The notes beneath the pieces were generated by a model. It had not been told where the DNA came from. It did not search any database and worked only from the letters and a program-made list of their open reading frames with translations. Below are positions 1 to 12,900 of a stretch of DNA of 64,000 nucleotides, piece after piece. The DNA lies in assembly GCF_000473065.1 (NCBI RefSeq), contig NZ_AXAZ01000024.1, positions 38,541 to 102,540 on the forward strand. Reading direction: 5' to 3'. The position numbers and the translations under genes were made by a program. The DNA comes from Bradyrhizobium sp. WSM1743. Its GTDB lineage: Bacteria > Pseudomonadota > Alphaproteobacteria > Rhizobiales > Xanthobacteraceae. Within the stretch, counting starts at the first letter, position 1, and each line of letters opens with the position of its first letter.

Positions 1-2
1 CA

Positions 3-1369
3 GGTATGGAGCTGGAAACCTCCCTCGATCCGCTGGGTGACCAATCCTACTACTTCAGCTCCGTGAGGAGCACGATGCCGCTGGTCGAGGGCGACAGACC
101 GACGATCGTTGGAGCCAGTCCTGGTGGCGGTCGACTTTGGATAGGCCCAACGAAGTCCTCGGATGATTTCACGAAATTGGTCGATGCGATATTCGTACGC
201 GCAGCAAAGCACATGGATGACAAGGAAAGGTCGGAAAGACCTCTGCCGATTCTGGCGTCGCCCTCGATTGATCTGAAAGGAATTGAGCAGCCCTACGACA
301 TAGCGTTCATCGTGCCAGAACAGGCTGGTGACGGTAACGGAACAGACGTTGATGGTGAACTCAGATGGCTTCATCAGTTTGGTGATGCTGCTCGTTTTGA
401 GATAACAACCGCGGCTGGAAGCCCAAACTTTGAAGTTGATGTCTTTTGGGCGGACGTGAAGCTCGGCCGGCTGGCTTATGAATTCGAGCCGACGTCCACG
501 CCCAAATCAGATGTGAGGTTGAGGTCGCGCAAGATCGATGGCTTCGATGGAAATGAGGTCGAAAAGGCGCTTTTGAAGATCTGCGAGGCTCCGGAAAACC
601 TCACGATCTACTTCGACACGGGCCATACATATTCGCGCGGCCTGTTCTATGAGACGCGATTCCGTGATGCTCGGTTTGAGGACTGGGATTGGGTCCGCAT
701 GGATCGCGACAACACGATCTTTAAGAACGAGAAACCGCTCGATGGAAGACGTTTCGCGGTCGAGAGTATTGGCAAAACTGGCGACAAGTCACTGTTCGGC
801 CTTTCGCCCGACATTGGCCAAACATGGACGTGCGAGGCAAGCCAACAGGCTGGCTGGTGTGTGATGATGGCGCCATGGAATCGGCGGACTTCATCCATCT
901 CGATGAAACGTGCAATCCGCCCGAACTTACACTCATCCACGTCAAGGGAAGTGGTTCCGGCCACGCGAAGCGGGATTTGTCCGTTTCAGACTATGAGGTT
1001 GTTGTCGGCCAGGCGGTGAAGAATTTGCGTCACGTTGATCGAGGGCTACTGAGGGATAAGCTCGCCGCAAACGCGAGCGGTGTGCTCAAAGATGCGGTCT
1101 GGTTCAATGGAGAAAGACAGAAGGACCGGAAAGCACTGCTTCGGGTCTTGAAGGGCCTCGGATCCAATCTCAAGACCAAGGTCGTTGTGTTCCAGCCGCG
1201 TGTTCGCCGTTCGGTTTTTAATGGTATCCGCAAGAAGATGGATAGCGGAAAGCACAACGCAGCAGTCAGGCGAATGCAGCAACTTGATACCTTGCTGCTG
1301 GGAGCGCGTGCCGATTGCTTCTCTTTGGGTGCCGGCTTTGCCGTTATGGCGGATGGGGATGATCTTTAG
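3..1369 (+). pseudogene. C-terminal part of a helicase/nuclease-type protein, frameshifted
   Basis: The reading frame is already open at the left edge and runs to about base 825. It then continues one frame over to a stop at 1369, so one protein is split by a small indel near 815-835. The second half reads WLVCDDG, ESADFI, then LIHVKG and GQAVKNLRH. This D...(E/D)-x-K pattern is typical of a PD-(D/E)xK nuclease-like tail found behind some DEAD/DEAH-type helicases. No helicase motor motif is inside the window, so the helicase assignment rests on resemblance of the tail only. The 5' end lies outside the window and the real start cannot be chosen. The frameshift could be decay or a sequence error; the next gene is also broken, which favours decay. 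Confidence 0.5.
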
Positions 1370-1478
1370 CTATTGGAAATGGTGGCCAAAATTACGGTTG
1401 GTCCGGCCCGGGGACGTCCTGGTGTCGGACGATCATTACCGCAACAAAGTCGCTGCTTGCTTTGATTTCAGGTAACAT

Positions 1479-2788
1479 TTGGGGGCTGCTGTGGCTTGGA
1501 CATCGAAACACAAGAAAATTGAACTTACGTCCGTTACGGGACATAGTCATCGGCCGATTCCAGGAGTGATCGGACGTGCGCCAAGCATACGGCAGATTCA
1601 GTTTTCGCCGCTAGAGCTATTCGGCGCGATGGCGCGGTGTTCGCATCTCCACCCCGTCAATCCCGACGCCGTAACGCTCGAAAGCGAAAGCTGCCGCCAT
1701 TTGATCGCGCATCATGTCGACGAACGACCAGACGAATTTTCGCTTCTCGCTTCAGCCAAACGCCTCAAGGATTTTTCACGTAGCCACCTCGTGGGCATCG
1801 TCGGCGCGTGAGTCGCCTATCTTCAAATGATCCGGGATGGCTACGTTTGGTGTGATCATTTCGAAAACCACTTGCTTCTGCAAACCGCACCTACAAAGCG
1901 GTCGCCCGATTTCGTGTTCAGCCGTCCGAACCATGCAGACGTGGCAATCACCGAATCCAAAGCGACTCACGGAAGCTCGCGCAAGCAGTTCGGTCGCTCG
2001 GTAGGGAATGGCTATGTTGAGCAAGTCGAGCCCTACCTTGGAATGCAGATCAGTGGTGCGACCGTGTCGCACGGTTTTGCAATAGGCTCGTGGATGACTT
2101 CGCCGACTCGCGCCGAGTTGGTGATCGATCACACACGGCGGTGCCAGTCTTGGCCACGCCTCCAGACGACGTTCCAGGCGATCCTACAGCGGTCAAGCGG
2201 GGTAACTATCTCACCGTTCTTGCTTTGATGTTTGGATCTGCGGCCGCGCGTGGAGCGCGGGACGGAACCTGGCCATCACCCGGCACAGTATTCGTCGTGG
2301 CCGATTGGCTCGGCAGGCAGTGGATCATTGGTTCACACAATCCGGTCCGGACCGCTACGGTCGCGATCGAAGAGAGATTTCAAGATAACGGATCAGCGGA
2401 TCCCGCGATGTTGCTAACCAACGTCTTCGCTCTGAGTATCGCTAATGTCGTGTTACGTTCTTTGGTTGGTGCTGGCGAGGCGGCAGACTCTTTGGCAACA
2501 CTCGATCCGATTGTTGACGGTCCTTATGCCAGCGCGCGGGCATCCGGAGGTGCGATCTATCCGGATGGATTTGCCGTCATTGGCAGAGCGGAGAGCCTCG
2601 AGAACGTTCACGTCTTGGGCTGGGATCCTAACGGTCATCGCATCGGTAACCACGAAAGGACTGTCGTGCAACAGGTCGAGAGCGAACAGGCGACGGAAGT
2701 GCAACAGGCTCTTGAGGGTTGGAGCCTCGACGAATCGCTCGAGAAATCCCCACAACCTCTTCAAATCACGTTTCGCACCGCAGACTGA
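1479..2788 (+). pseudogene. Decayed nuclease-like hypothetical protein
   Basis: Three open pieces form one protein. The first ends at an in-frame TGA at 1809-1811, where CGA (Arg) would restore the frame. The second continues in the same frame (VAYLQMIRDGYVWCDHFENHLL) to about 2160. The third is shifted to another frame and reads on to 2788. The middle piece has SPDFVF followed 12-15 residues later by ESKA, resembling a PD-(D/E)xK restriction-like core, and GYVEQVEPYLG follows it. One stop and one frameshift in a row make a functional product unlikely. I cannot name a family; the nuclease idea comes from the motif spacing. It follows another broken nuclease-like gene on the same strand. Confidence 0.5.
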
Positions 2789-2964
2789 AGTAGTGTGGAC
2801 CGTTCAGTGTAAGAACCATCGCGACGACCTACGACGAGTGCGTCAACCGCATCGCCATCATCCAAGAGCACCGGAATATTCTCAAAGCTGTCGAGAACGG
2901 CGTTTCGGAGGCAGGATTACCATAGCGCCAAGGCAGATAACGGCTTGTCGGACGAGCAGCTCGC

Positions 2965-3815
2965 GCTGATGGAGGGGGAATTGGCAAACCAATCGAATAC
3001 GCAATTTCGAAGACGCAATCAGGAATCGCTGGCCTGCCCGAATACGGCGAGCAGAAACGTGCATTGGGCGTGCCGCCGTGGCTGTCTGTCCTCACTGCGA
3101 CAGGGTGCGTCATCAAAAAACTGTTGACGATGGTGAGGAAGGTGCGAAACTGCGACCTTACAACCGTGCAGAGATGTTTAAGAAGCGTTCAGCTTGTCGA
3201 CAGCAGGATGCCTGGGAAAGCGCTAGCGTCGCCAATCAAGGCGTTGGGCGCATTAGGCGATTGATGCGAAGCATTGCGGAGATGCAGCAGCTAAAGAGCT
3301 GTTGTGCCAGAAATATTTAACGAGCAATCACGAGTTTGTTAACGCAAGAGGAAAATACCCTCAACTATTTCTCGAATGGCTCGGGCGCGAACACCGGGCC
3401 TTAGCGATATCGATTCACGTGCACAGTTCGGAGAATCTCCATGGGCCACAATGCAAACTTGAGGTTCTGGAAGGCTTGGGAAGACCACCGCGAACCCGGA
3501 CGAGATTTCGACACGAATAAGCGGACTCTGGTTGTCACCGGCAAAGTGGAAGTGGATGCTGCCACAATGCCTGTCCTGGAGGAAGATGCGGGACGAAGGA
3601 GCGGGTCGACAACGCTTTACCTGCAGTTCAATTTTAGCCGTTTTGAGGGTGGCAATTCCTGGAAACCGGTGTGGTTTCAGAAGGAGATCAAGTCGAGGGA
3701 ATACAAGGAGGTCCAGTTGCTAATAGACGGAAATCCGGCGACTGGAGGCCGCCTTGAGATTGAACCAGGCCCCGCAATCTCCTCTCAAAGTGGGTAAAGC
3801 TCATCACTTTGGGGA
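2965..3815 (+). repeat. Diverged direct repeat, copy 1
   Basis: This segment matches about 23745-24612 in the same orientation. Shared landmarks in order are GGCAAAC, CTGTCTG...CACTGCGACAGGGTGCGTCA, AAAGCGCTAGC, GAGTTTGTT, CGCGAACACCGGGCCTTA and the start of the 118-aa gene, with substitutions and indels between. The non-coding stretch ahead of the small gene (2789-3440) holds no gene I can support. A short coding-like run (TIATTYDECVNRIAIIQEH...) near 2815-2925 is broken by stops. The edges are estimated by eye. Confidence 0.7.
3441..3797 (+). CDS. Hypothetical protein, 118 aa (paralogue of the broken gene at 24233)
   Basis: The product starts MGHNANLRFWKAWEDHREPG and is rich in beta-type segments (TLVVTGKVEV, TTLYLQFNFSRF, EVQLLIDG, RLEIEPG). 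It has no signal peptide or membrane segment. GGAGA lies 7-8 bases before the ATG. A second copy, with most residues conserved but frameshifted, sits in the duplicated segment about 20.8 kb downstream. Conservation at the protein level between two otherwise diverged DNA copies supports this being a real gene. Each copy lies just ahead of a different large operon, so it may be an accessory component of those modules or simply hitch-hike on the repeat. The function is unknown. Confidence 0.65.
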   Translation: MGHNANLRFWKAWEDHREPGRDFDTNKRTLVVTGKVEVDAATMPVLEEDAGRRSGSTTLYLQFNFSRFEGGNSWKPVWFQKEIKSREYKEVQLLIDGNPATGGRLEIEPGPAISSQSG

Positions 3816-3950
3816 TGGACATGAGGCCGAGTCGATCGATCTTTTTTCCAAGGCGAGCGATTTCGAGGCAATCCATCGCGAGTTTCTAGTGCGACTCGCG
3901 CAAGGCTGTACTCTTAGAGACTGAGTAGGCGCGCGGCTGGAGGGGCAGGC

Positions 3951-6900
3951 GTGGCGAACGATATCTTATGGCTGTTCGACAAGTCGGGATTTACGCTTCA
4001 CGCCGAGGCGCTGCCTGGCGGGGAGTCGTTCAGCGCCATGACGCTGGAGGTGGCCGGAACGGCCGGGCCGGGTGGCGTCAAGCAAACGCTCAAGCTCAAG
4101 TCGCCCATCGACATTCCGCGCAAGCTGCTAAAGGCAGGACCGGCGAACGGCCTCGTATTCCGCAAAAAGGACGAATTGGAGCAGCTCGCGCAAGAGGAAT
4201 GGGCGGCGCTGCGCGAACGCCTGCGTCGCCGGCTGGCGCAACCGTTCGAGGTCAAGGTCGAGAACGCCGATACGCTGTTCGAGCTGCAGGCGATCGCGAG
4301 CCAGAAGGTTACGGCGCGGCTCTGGCTGATGCCAGAGGTCCTCGATCCGGCCGCGATCACGGCCGACACGGTGCTGGCGCGGGTTGAGGCAGACGCAGGT
4401 GTCGACATCGACCTGACACTGACGGCCGGCGCAGCCGCGTCGCTCAAGGGGCGATGGCGCCTCGACCTGCGCGTGAAAGCAGCGGCGCTGCAGGACGCGG
4501 TGGATGCGCTGCTCGCGCTCGACCTGCCGAGCCTGCCGGCCTTCGATCTCGACTGGCCGCGCTTCAAGCTGCCGAAGCTGAGCTTCGCGGGGCTGAGCTT
4601 CCCGGCGTTCGGCAAGCTACCGTCGCTGTTCCCGATCTCCCTGCCGCCGTTCGCGACCAAACTCACCTTCACGCCGGACAATCCGCTGCCGGAAATCAAG
4701 GCCAACCTGGTCAATGGCGATCTCTCGCTGGCAACCGCCGCGCCCGCCGGCGGCAAGCTGTTCTACGACAGCACCAAGATCTGCGAGGTCAGCAACGCGA
4801 CGTTCAGCTATGACGGCGTTGCCAAGAAGCACAGTTTCACGGCGGCGCTTCAGGTGACGGACATTCCGGTCGGCCAGCCGTTCCCGGTCGACTTGGTGAA
4901 CGACAAGCGCCTGCCATTCAGCATCAAGATTGCGGCGGTCAGCACGACCGTGAAGTTCGACCCGATCGTGATCAATCCGGCCAACGGCGCGACGGTGCAG
5001 GGCGTGACGCTCGCGCACGAGCTCAAGGGCATTCGGATCGCCGCGATTGACGACCCGACCCTGTTCATCGTGCTCGATGCCAGCTTTGAGACCACGGTCC
5101 AGCCCGGCGGCGGCATCCACTCCAAGCTCACCGAGCTGAAGATCGCCGAACCCTATCCGATAGTGCTGATCGCCAAGGTCGCGACTGCGGCGGTCGAGGC
5201 GGTGGGCGAGCTGATCCGGCTGATCGCCGCGATCCCGCTACCCAAGACGAACATGCCCGGCTTCGACATCGAGAAGCTGAAGTCGCTGCTGACGCTGCTC
5301 GGGCGCATGCTGGCCGCGGCGATGACGTGGCTCGCCAAGCAGGCCGGCGAGGCCGCCGGGCTGCTGGCCGGCGCCGTCGAGGCGGTCGCCAAGCTGATCA
5401 GCAAGCTGCTGGATGCGCTCGCGGACGCCGCGCTCGCGGCCTACAAGGTGGTCTGCATCGAGATCCGGCTCGATTCGCGCAGCTACCAGATCCGCCAGAT
5501 CGTCCTCACGCCGGCGAACGATCAGCCGATCGGCGGCACGCTGAATCTCTCCGCGCTCGGATTCGATCTCGTGGTCGACGCGAAGGCGAAGCCCTCGCTT
5601 CTGATTGATTTCGGCCCGGAGAGCTGGTTCGGACTGATCGTCGAGCCCGTGGCCGGCGCGCATGCGACGTTGTCGACCGATCTCTGGCTCGACAAGGAGA
5701 CCGGACCGCAGCAACCGCTCGGCACCCTGGACAACGACAGCGGCGCAGCCTCCGGGGCCGCGGAACGGCTGGTCGTGCTGAAAGCCGAGCCGGGGCAGGG
5801 CGGTGCCGGTTGCGCGAAGCGCGACATCGTCGTCGCGGCGGTGCAGCGCGGGCGCCTGCGCCTGTTCCAGCGTTTCGTCACCACCGGCGCCGATCGCGCC
5901 AAGGACGTGACGCTGCAGACCGGCAATGCGACCTTCACGGTGCTCTCGAAGCACCAGTCGGCGCGACTCGAGCCGGCCACCATCGGCACCAATGCAGCGG
6001 CCGATGACATCGTCCTGACGCCCTCGGTCGGCAACGTCAAGGACCGCATCCTCGGCCTGCTGCCGAAGGCTGGCGACGAGACTGGCGGCGGCGAATTCGC
6101 CAAGATGCTGTCGCAGAAGATTCAGATCGACAATCCCAAGCTGGCCTTCGACGGCCCGAACCGGACCGCGACGCTGACCCTCGATGTCACGGTGCATCTC
6201 GGCAAGGACTTCTCGCCGCAGACCAAGCTCGGCGTCGCCGCCTCGCTCGACGACCTGTCAATGAAGGTGACTGGCGGCGATCGCATCGCGATCAAGGCGA
6301 AGAACAAGGAGACGCGTCACTACCGGCCGCTCGGCTTCGACCTGGAAGTGCGCCGGAAGGAGGATGTCGCCGACGATGAGTACGAGCAGTTCTACCTCGA
6401 CCTGTCGGTCGGCGGTGAGAAGCTCGGGCTCGGCCGGCAGGCCGACGCCTTCCTCTCCTACGACCGGGTCGCGTCGGCCGGGAAAGGGCTGCAGTTCCAG
6501 CTCAGCGAATTCGCGATCGGCCGGTCTGGCCTCGACCTCGAGGCGCGGATCAAGCCGGACGCGGTGCGCCTCGGTGGCGTCGACATGCCGTTCACCTTCA
6601 CGTCGGGCGCGGTCTCGATCAAGGGCTCGCGCTTCAGCGGCGGATCGCTCACCGGTTCCGGGCAGCTGCCGAAGAAGCTGATCGGCGAGGCCAAGGCGGC
6701 GGTCGCACTCACACTCGGGCGCAGCCCGTCCGGCGGCGACGTCGTGGTTGAGGCCGCGACTGCCCTGATCGACAAGAGCGGCGATCCGATCAAGTGCCAT
6801 TCGACGCGATTCGACATCACCATCACGGAGCTCGGTTTTAGCTTCGTGATGGAGGAGAGCTACCACTTCTACTTCCTGGTCACCGGCAGCGCGCGTTTCA

Positions 6901-9900
6901 ATCCGGGTGACACGGCGTTCGCGCGCGGTCTCCTGAAGAATTTCGAGGCGGTCGAGATCCGTTTCGACAAGGCGCCGCTCACCTCGGACCCGCGCGTGCT
7001 GATGCGTGCGATCTCGTTCCTGGTGAAGTTGAAGCCGCCGAAGGTGATCAAGCTGTTCGACATCTTCCGCTTCGAGCTGCGCAGCATCGCGTTCTATCCA
7101 GCGGCCGACAAGTTCGGCGGCGACCCCGCCATGGGTTTCGGCGGCCAGGTCAACTTCCTCAACAGCGGCGACCGGGTCAGCATTCAGGTCAATTTCCACG
7201 AGATGCTGATCGGGCCGCCGGCGGGCAACGACATCCTGCCGCGAATCCGTTTCGACGGACTCGGCGTCGCGATCTCACTCAGTGGCGTCAAGATCGGTGG
7301 CACCGCGATCACAGTGGACGGCGACCTGCCGTCGCTTTACCGGCCGGGCGTGCTGCCCAAGAACATCTCGGCGCAGGGCTTCCTCGCGAGCGGCTTCGTC
7401 GAGATCCAGGGCTGGGCGCCGATGTCGGCGACGCTCGGCTTCCTCGAGCTCAAGGACAAGGCCAATCCCGGCGCCAAGCCGCTTCACGCCTTTTTCATCT
7501 ACGGGCAGATGTACAAGATGTCGGAGCCGATCGACACGCCGATCGGCACGATCTACCTGCGCGAGGTTGGTTTCGGCTTCGGCTATCGCTACACGCTCGC
7601 CGGAATCGCCCAGGCCGAAAGCGCGAAGACGCCGCAGGAGCTGATCAAGATCCTCGACGAGGTGTCCAAATATCAAGGGAGCCTCGACCGGTTCGAGGCC
7701 TGGGAGCCGACTTACCATAATGCCGACCTGACGCTCGCGCTGCGCGGCATGTTGGCGCTCTCGGCGGCGCAGCGCACCAGCAGCGAGTACAACGACAAGG
7801 TCGAGGCGAGTCTTTCCAACCCGATCCTGCTCGACATCGTCGCGGCGCTGCGCACCGACCTGACGATCCTGATCAATTTGCGCGCCTGGCTGTGCGTGAA
7901 CTACCACAAATGGGTTACCGACGGCGGCGACGCGGACTGGAAGCGCGAGCCGGTGTTCCGCGGCTACCTGTATTTCTCGGCGCCGAAGCGCGAGTTCCTC
8001 GGCCGCTTCATCTCCAACCGCAACGGCTTCATCGGCGAGCATCCGCCAATGCCGCCGCAGCTGAAGACCGCGATCCAGTCGACCGACTTCTCGGCTACGC
8101 TCTACATCCGGCCAGGCCTGTTCCACTTCGAGCTCGGCTGGCCCTACGAGCTAGGCTTCGAGCTCGGCAAGCCCGGCGAGACCTTCTATCTCCGCGTCCG
8201 GGGCGGGCTGATCCAGCGGGTCGAGGACTTCTCGGTCCTGCAGGGCATCGCCTTCAAGGCCTATGGCGAGGTGCATCTCGAGGGTCGGATCGGCTCCGAC
8301 AGCTTCGGCGCGGCCGCAGTGGCGCATGCGACCTTCAATCTCGAAACGCGGCTCTTGTCCTACCTGTCGCTGCGCAACTTCGACGAGTCGATGTATTATG
8401 GCTATCTGCGTCTCGACATCCTGATCGACGCGCGGATCGAGGTCTGGCTCAGCTTCAAGGTCTTCGGCAAGAGGATCCGGCTCTCTGCCGGCTTCTCGAT
8501 CCACCTTGCGGTGTCGATCGCGATCGAGGGCGTGGTGTCGCCCAAGGGGCTCGGCGGCAAGGCGCATGCCTCGGTCGGCATCCGCGCATTCGGCCGCACC
8601 GCCTCGGTCGGTATCGGCTTCAGCTTTAACAACGGCTTGCTGGACCAGGCGCGAGCCCGCGTCGCCGGCTTCATGGCGCTCGGCCTGAGCACGCCGATCC
8701 CGGACAAGAGCCAGGACGGCCGGCGCGTCGAGAGCAATCCGCCGCCGGAGCCGCCGCGCCACGAGCAGGCGGCGATTGCCGACCAGACCATCGACCAGGA
8801 GCTCGGCGCCGCGCCGGCGCCCGAGCCCGTGACCCCGCCAGAGCTGAAAGGGCGGCCGATCACGGCGACCAATTTCTGGGCCATGCTGTTCCCGACTTCG
8901 TTCGCTGGCCAGGCGGGCGAGTGGTACGTGATGCAGCTCGTGCCGCGCGATCACACAGCGGTCGACAAGAACGACAAGCCCGAAACAGTTGCAAATCCGG
9001 CGGCCACGTTCTTCGCATCACCCGCGATGACGGGCGGCCGCTTGCAGTCGCCGTCCCACGCGCTGGCGAGCGGCAAGCCAATTCTGCAAGAGTTCTTCCA
9101 GTTGCCGTTCGACGGACCGGCCAAGCCGGTCGCTTGGGCAGACAAATACGTGACCAATGGCGACGAGACGGTCGACGCGGGCGTCACCCTCAACGACCTC
9201 CTGTTCGACCTGTTCCTCGATCTCGACGCGGGCCAGCCGACAGAGCCGTTCCCGCGCTTCATCACGCCCGGCCAGGAGACCCTGGCGGACGACAGCAAGG
9301 CCGCGGCCGCCATGCTGGCGCGGCACGGCCGCTCGCGCATCGAGCTGTCCGCGCTCAGCAAGCGCGAAGCGCAGATTGAGGAGGCGCGCTCGGCGATCCT
9401 CGCCTCGGTGCTGGACACCGCCGCACAGTTGGCCGCCCAGGGTGTGCCGGCCGGCAACCTGCCTACGCGCAACGGGGAGGTCGACGCGCGCGATTTCGGC
9501 CTGACCTTCCTGATTTCGGAGGCATCCCTCAGGCAGCTGTTCCCGGACCTCGCGACCGCCGAGCAGGACGGCGACATCACCAGCCCGCCGCTCGGCGCCT
9601 TCACGGTCGTCAAGAGCGACGCGCCGGCAGGAGGTACCGTGCATCTGTTCAACCCGCCGAGCCGCATGTTCCGCAAGGCGCAGCCGCGCTTCACGCCCCG
9701 CCATGTCATCAGCGAGCAGGGGATCATGCTCGACTGGGACCTGGAGCCGGCCTGGGGCGAGTCGCAGGGCGCCTATCACGACCCGGAATTCCATCTGCGC
9801 CACTATCGCGTACGGCGCACGATCCGCGGTTTGAAGAAGGGCGAGTATCGCGCCGAGTTCGTCGTCAAGGCCGCAGCGCCGACCCGGCTGGCGGTGGAGA

Positions 9901-12900
9901 ATGGCGTCACCACGCTGACGATGCTCCGTCCGCCGTTCCAGTTCATCGACGACCTGCGCCAAAAGGATGCGGACACGGGAGCGGTCGCGATTCCCGACGA
10001 TGTGCGTGAAGCGCTGCTCAACCTGCGGCAGCTCGAGCCCGACGACACCAATACCGCCGTCGATATCCTCTACGAGATAGTGCCGGTCGACATTGCGGGG
10101 ACCTCGGATTTCGGTGAGCCCTATGAGGTGCCGATCACCGGGGCTGCGAAGCCGCTGCCGGTCTCGCCGCGCCAGGCGGTGCTGCAGCTGACCTACGAGA
10201 AACCGGGTTCGCCGGAAGCGCCGAAGCTGCGTTTCCTGTTCACGCCGAAGCCGGAGGACAAGACTTTCGCGCTGCATCTGCGCATCCTCACGGAGACGGT
10301 GGAGGCGCTTGGCACCTATGGCAACGATGCGCTGGAACAGGCCAGCCGGTTCGACGAGCGGTCCATCGAGCGGCTGCGCGGCAGTGACGTCGCGGAGTTC
10401 GTGCTCAGGCTGAAGCCCGGAACGGCGTCCGATCCGTTCGTGTTCCAGAACGAGGATCGCGATCCCGGCAAGACCGCGGCGTCTGACAAGGATGCGGCGC
10501 CCTCCGAGGAATCGAAGGATCTGACGCCCGGCTTTTTCAGCGCGTCTATCCAGATGCTGAAGGACGGCAAGCTGGTGGACGCGAAGCTCAGCGCGATCCT
10601 GACCGCGCTCGATGCCGATGACACCAATATCGTTCCTGGCCTCTCGCGCCGCCTGTTCGTGCGCCGGCTGGCCGCCGAGGCCGTCAAACCCGCTGACCTC
10701 CTCGTATCCGGCCTGCACGGCGAATGGCGCAGCATGCCGGTCAACCTCGTGCTGGCGCGCGAGGAGTCTCCGCTTGCCTCCGACAAAGCGAAGCCGATCA
10801 GCACCATCCTCGAGACCTTCGAGCAGCCACTCGCGCTGCAATTCATGGCGCTGCGCAATACCGGGGGTGACGCCACCTGCGAGAGCGGTCGGCTGCACCT
10901 GATCTATCCCCCGATCAATGGTACGATCGACGACCTCGCACCTGCGCTAGGACAGGAGCCGCAGCCGTTCCCGACTCTGCGCGACCCCGCACGGCGTACT
11001 GCCACCAGGCTGAACTGGCGCGTCGACGCGCGCAGCCTGCGCCGCGAACAGGGGCCGAACCATGCGGAGCTCTATCGCTGGATCGGCGGCTACGATCTGC
11101 ACGTCGTCGACCCCGACGCGCTTCCGGCACTGTCGGACGCGAACGACCTCAAGGCGCAGCTCGAATCCGCCGCGAAGGCGGTCGGCCGCGTCGCATTGAT
11201 GCCGGCCGCCTTCGACGGCCTCGAGCCGTCCGGCTTCGGTGACTTCGGCCGGCTGGAGGCCGCTTATCCGAGTGAGACCCTGCGGCTGCTCAATCCGCCC
11301 AAGGGTGAGCGCGCCACCGGCATGCGCCGCGCCGGCTGGTACTCGTCGGCCGAGTCAACCGCGCTGTTCCCGCAACCAGCGCTGCGGCGCTCACTGATGC
11401 CGGATCCCGACGAGGCGCTGATCGCCTCGCTGTTCGCGCAAGGTCGGCCGGACGCGCTGCGCATATCGATTCCGGCCTGGCTCGATCAGGCTGTCGATCC
11501 GCTCCTCGCCTGGCGGCTCGCCGTCGTCGGCCAGCATGGCCATGGTCTCGGCGAATATCTCGTCGCCGATGCGCCCACGGACCAGGAAGCAGCCGCGAAG
11601 GCAGCTCACTTCCGACAGATTGGCGGCTTCACGGTCGCGGAGGTGCGCCGGTTGCTGCAGAACCTGCGGCTCGTCCCGGACGGCGCCACGCGCGAGACCG
11701 CCTACCAGCAGGAGACCGAGGCGCTGCAGCGGCGGATTGACGATCCTGCGCATCTGGCTGTTGTCAGCCTGCGCATCGAGGTGCTGCGCGCCCGTCAGGA
11801 TGTCAACGGCAACCCGACCGCGGACTTCGTCATGGTGGTGAGCCGCGAGCACGTGGTCGATCTCGTGCCGGCGCTCCATCCGGTGCTCGGCGACGCGCTC
11901 GCGTTCCTGCCCTATTCGTCGCAGAGCGCCGGTGCCGAGATCGAGGACGGCCGGATCTACCGGCGCTATTCGATCGTCGCCGATCCGGAGCCCGAGGTGA
12001 AAGCGAAGTCCTTCGCGGACTGGCTCGACGAGACGCCGCCCGAACGGGATCCCCATGGCTGGGGCGCGCTGCGCACGCTCGGGCTCGCCCGAGGGCTGCG
12101 CCTCTACGACATCATGTCGGGCGAGTATCTGCGAGGCAGCAAGCTGATGAAGCGGGTGCGCACCGCGATGCGGCGAGCGCTGCTGCGATATCGCGACACG
12201 GACAATGCCGGCCAGGACCAGCGCTTCAACGGCCAGCCCTTCGTCGACCTGCTCACCAAGCCCTGGGGCAACGCCAAGCTGTTCTGGTTCGACGGCGGCG
12301 GGGAAGGCCTCGGCAAGAGCGAACAGTCCGACGTGATCGAGAAGGAGACGCTTGCGGTGATCCAGATCGCGCTGCGTCCCGCGCCCGACCGCCTGGCTCC
12401 CGCGGCGGATCCCGCGGAGCTGCGGCGCGTTCGCTACTTCAAGATCGTTCCCAAGTCCGGCAATGACCAGCGACCGGAATGGCGCCTCAAGCTTGCGGCA
12501 CCGTCGCCGGGCCGATGGTTCGACGTGCTCGCGCGTGCCGGCGGCATCGAGGCCAATCCTGCCGTCCGGCTCGGCGACGGCGTGGTGCACGCCTTCCGCG
12601 TCTCCGCGCAGTTGCCCGAGAACGACAAGGCCATCGCGGTCGTGCGCGTGATCCTGCGGAACTCGGCGCAACTCATTGCGCAGGACATCGACACGGCGCT
12701 GACGCTCGAGAGCGTCGTCGTGCAGCCGGACGGCACGATCGGCGCTCCGCAGCCGGCGCCCTATACCAGCCAGGAGATTGCGCAGCCGGTCGTGCTCGAG
12801 CCCAACGACCCGCGCGCACCCGATCCGGCCTTCGGCAAGTTCGAGGCGCTCAAGGGGCAAGATTGGGCAGAGGCGCTGTTCCGGCCGGAGCGCGACCTTC

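Noticed and set aside
9018..10898. A 626-codon minus-strand frame
   Set aside because: Antisense shadow of the same giant gene, with the same Arg/His/Gln-rich composition.
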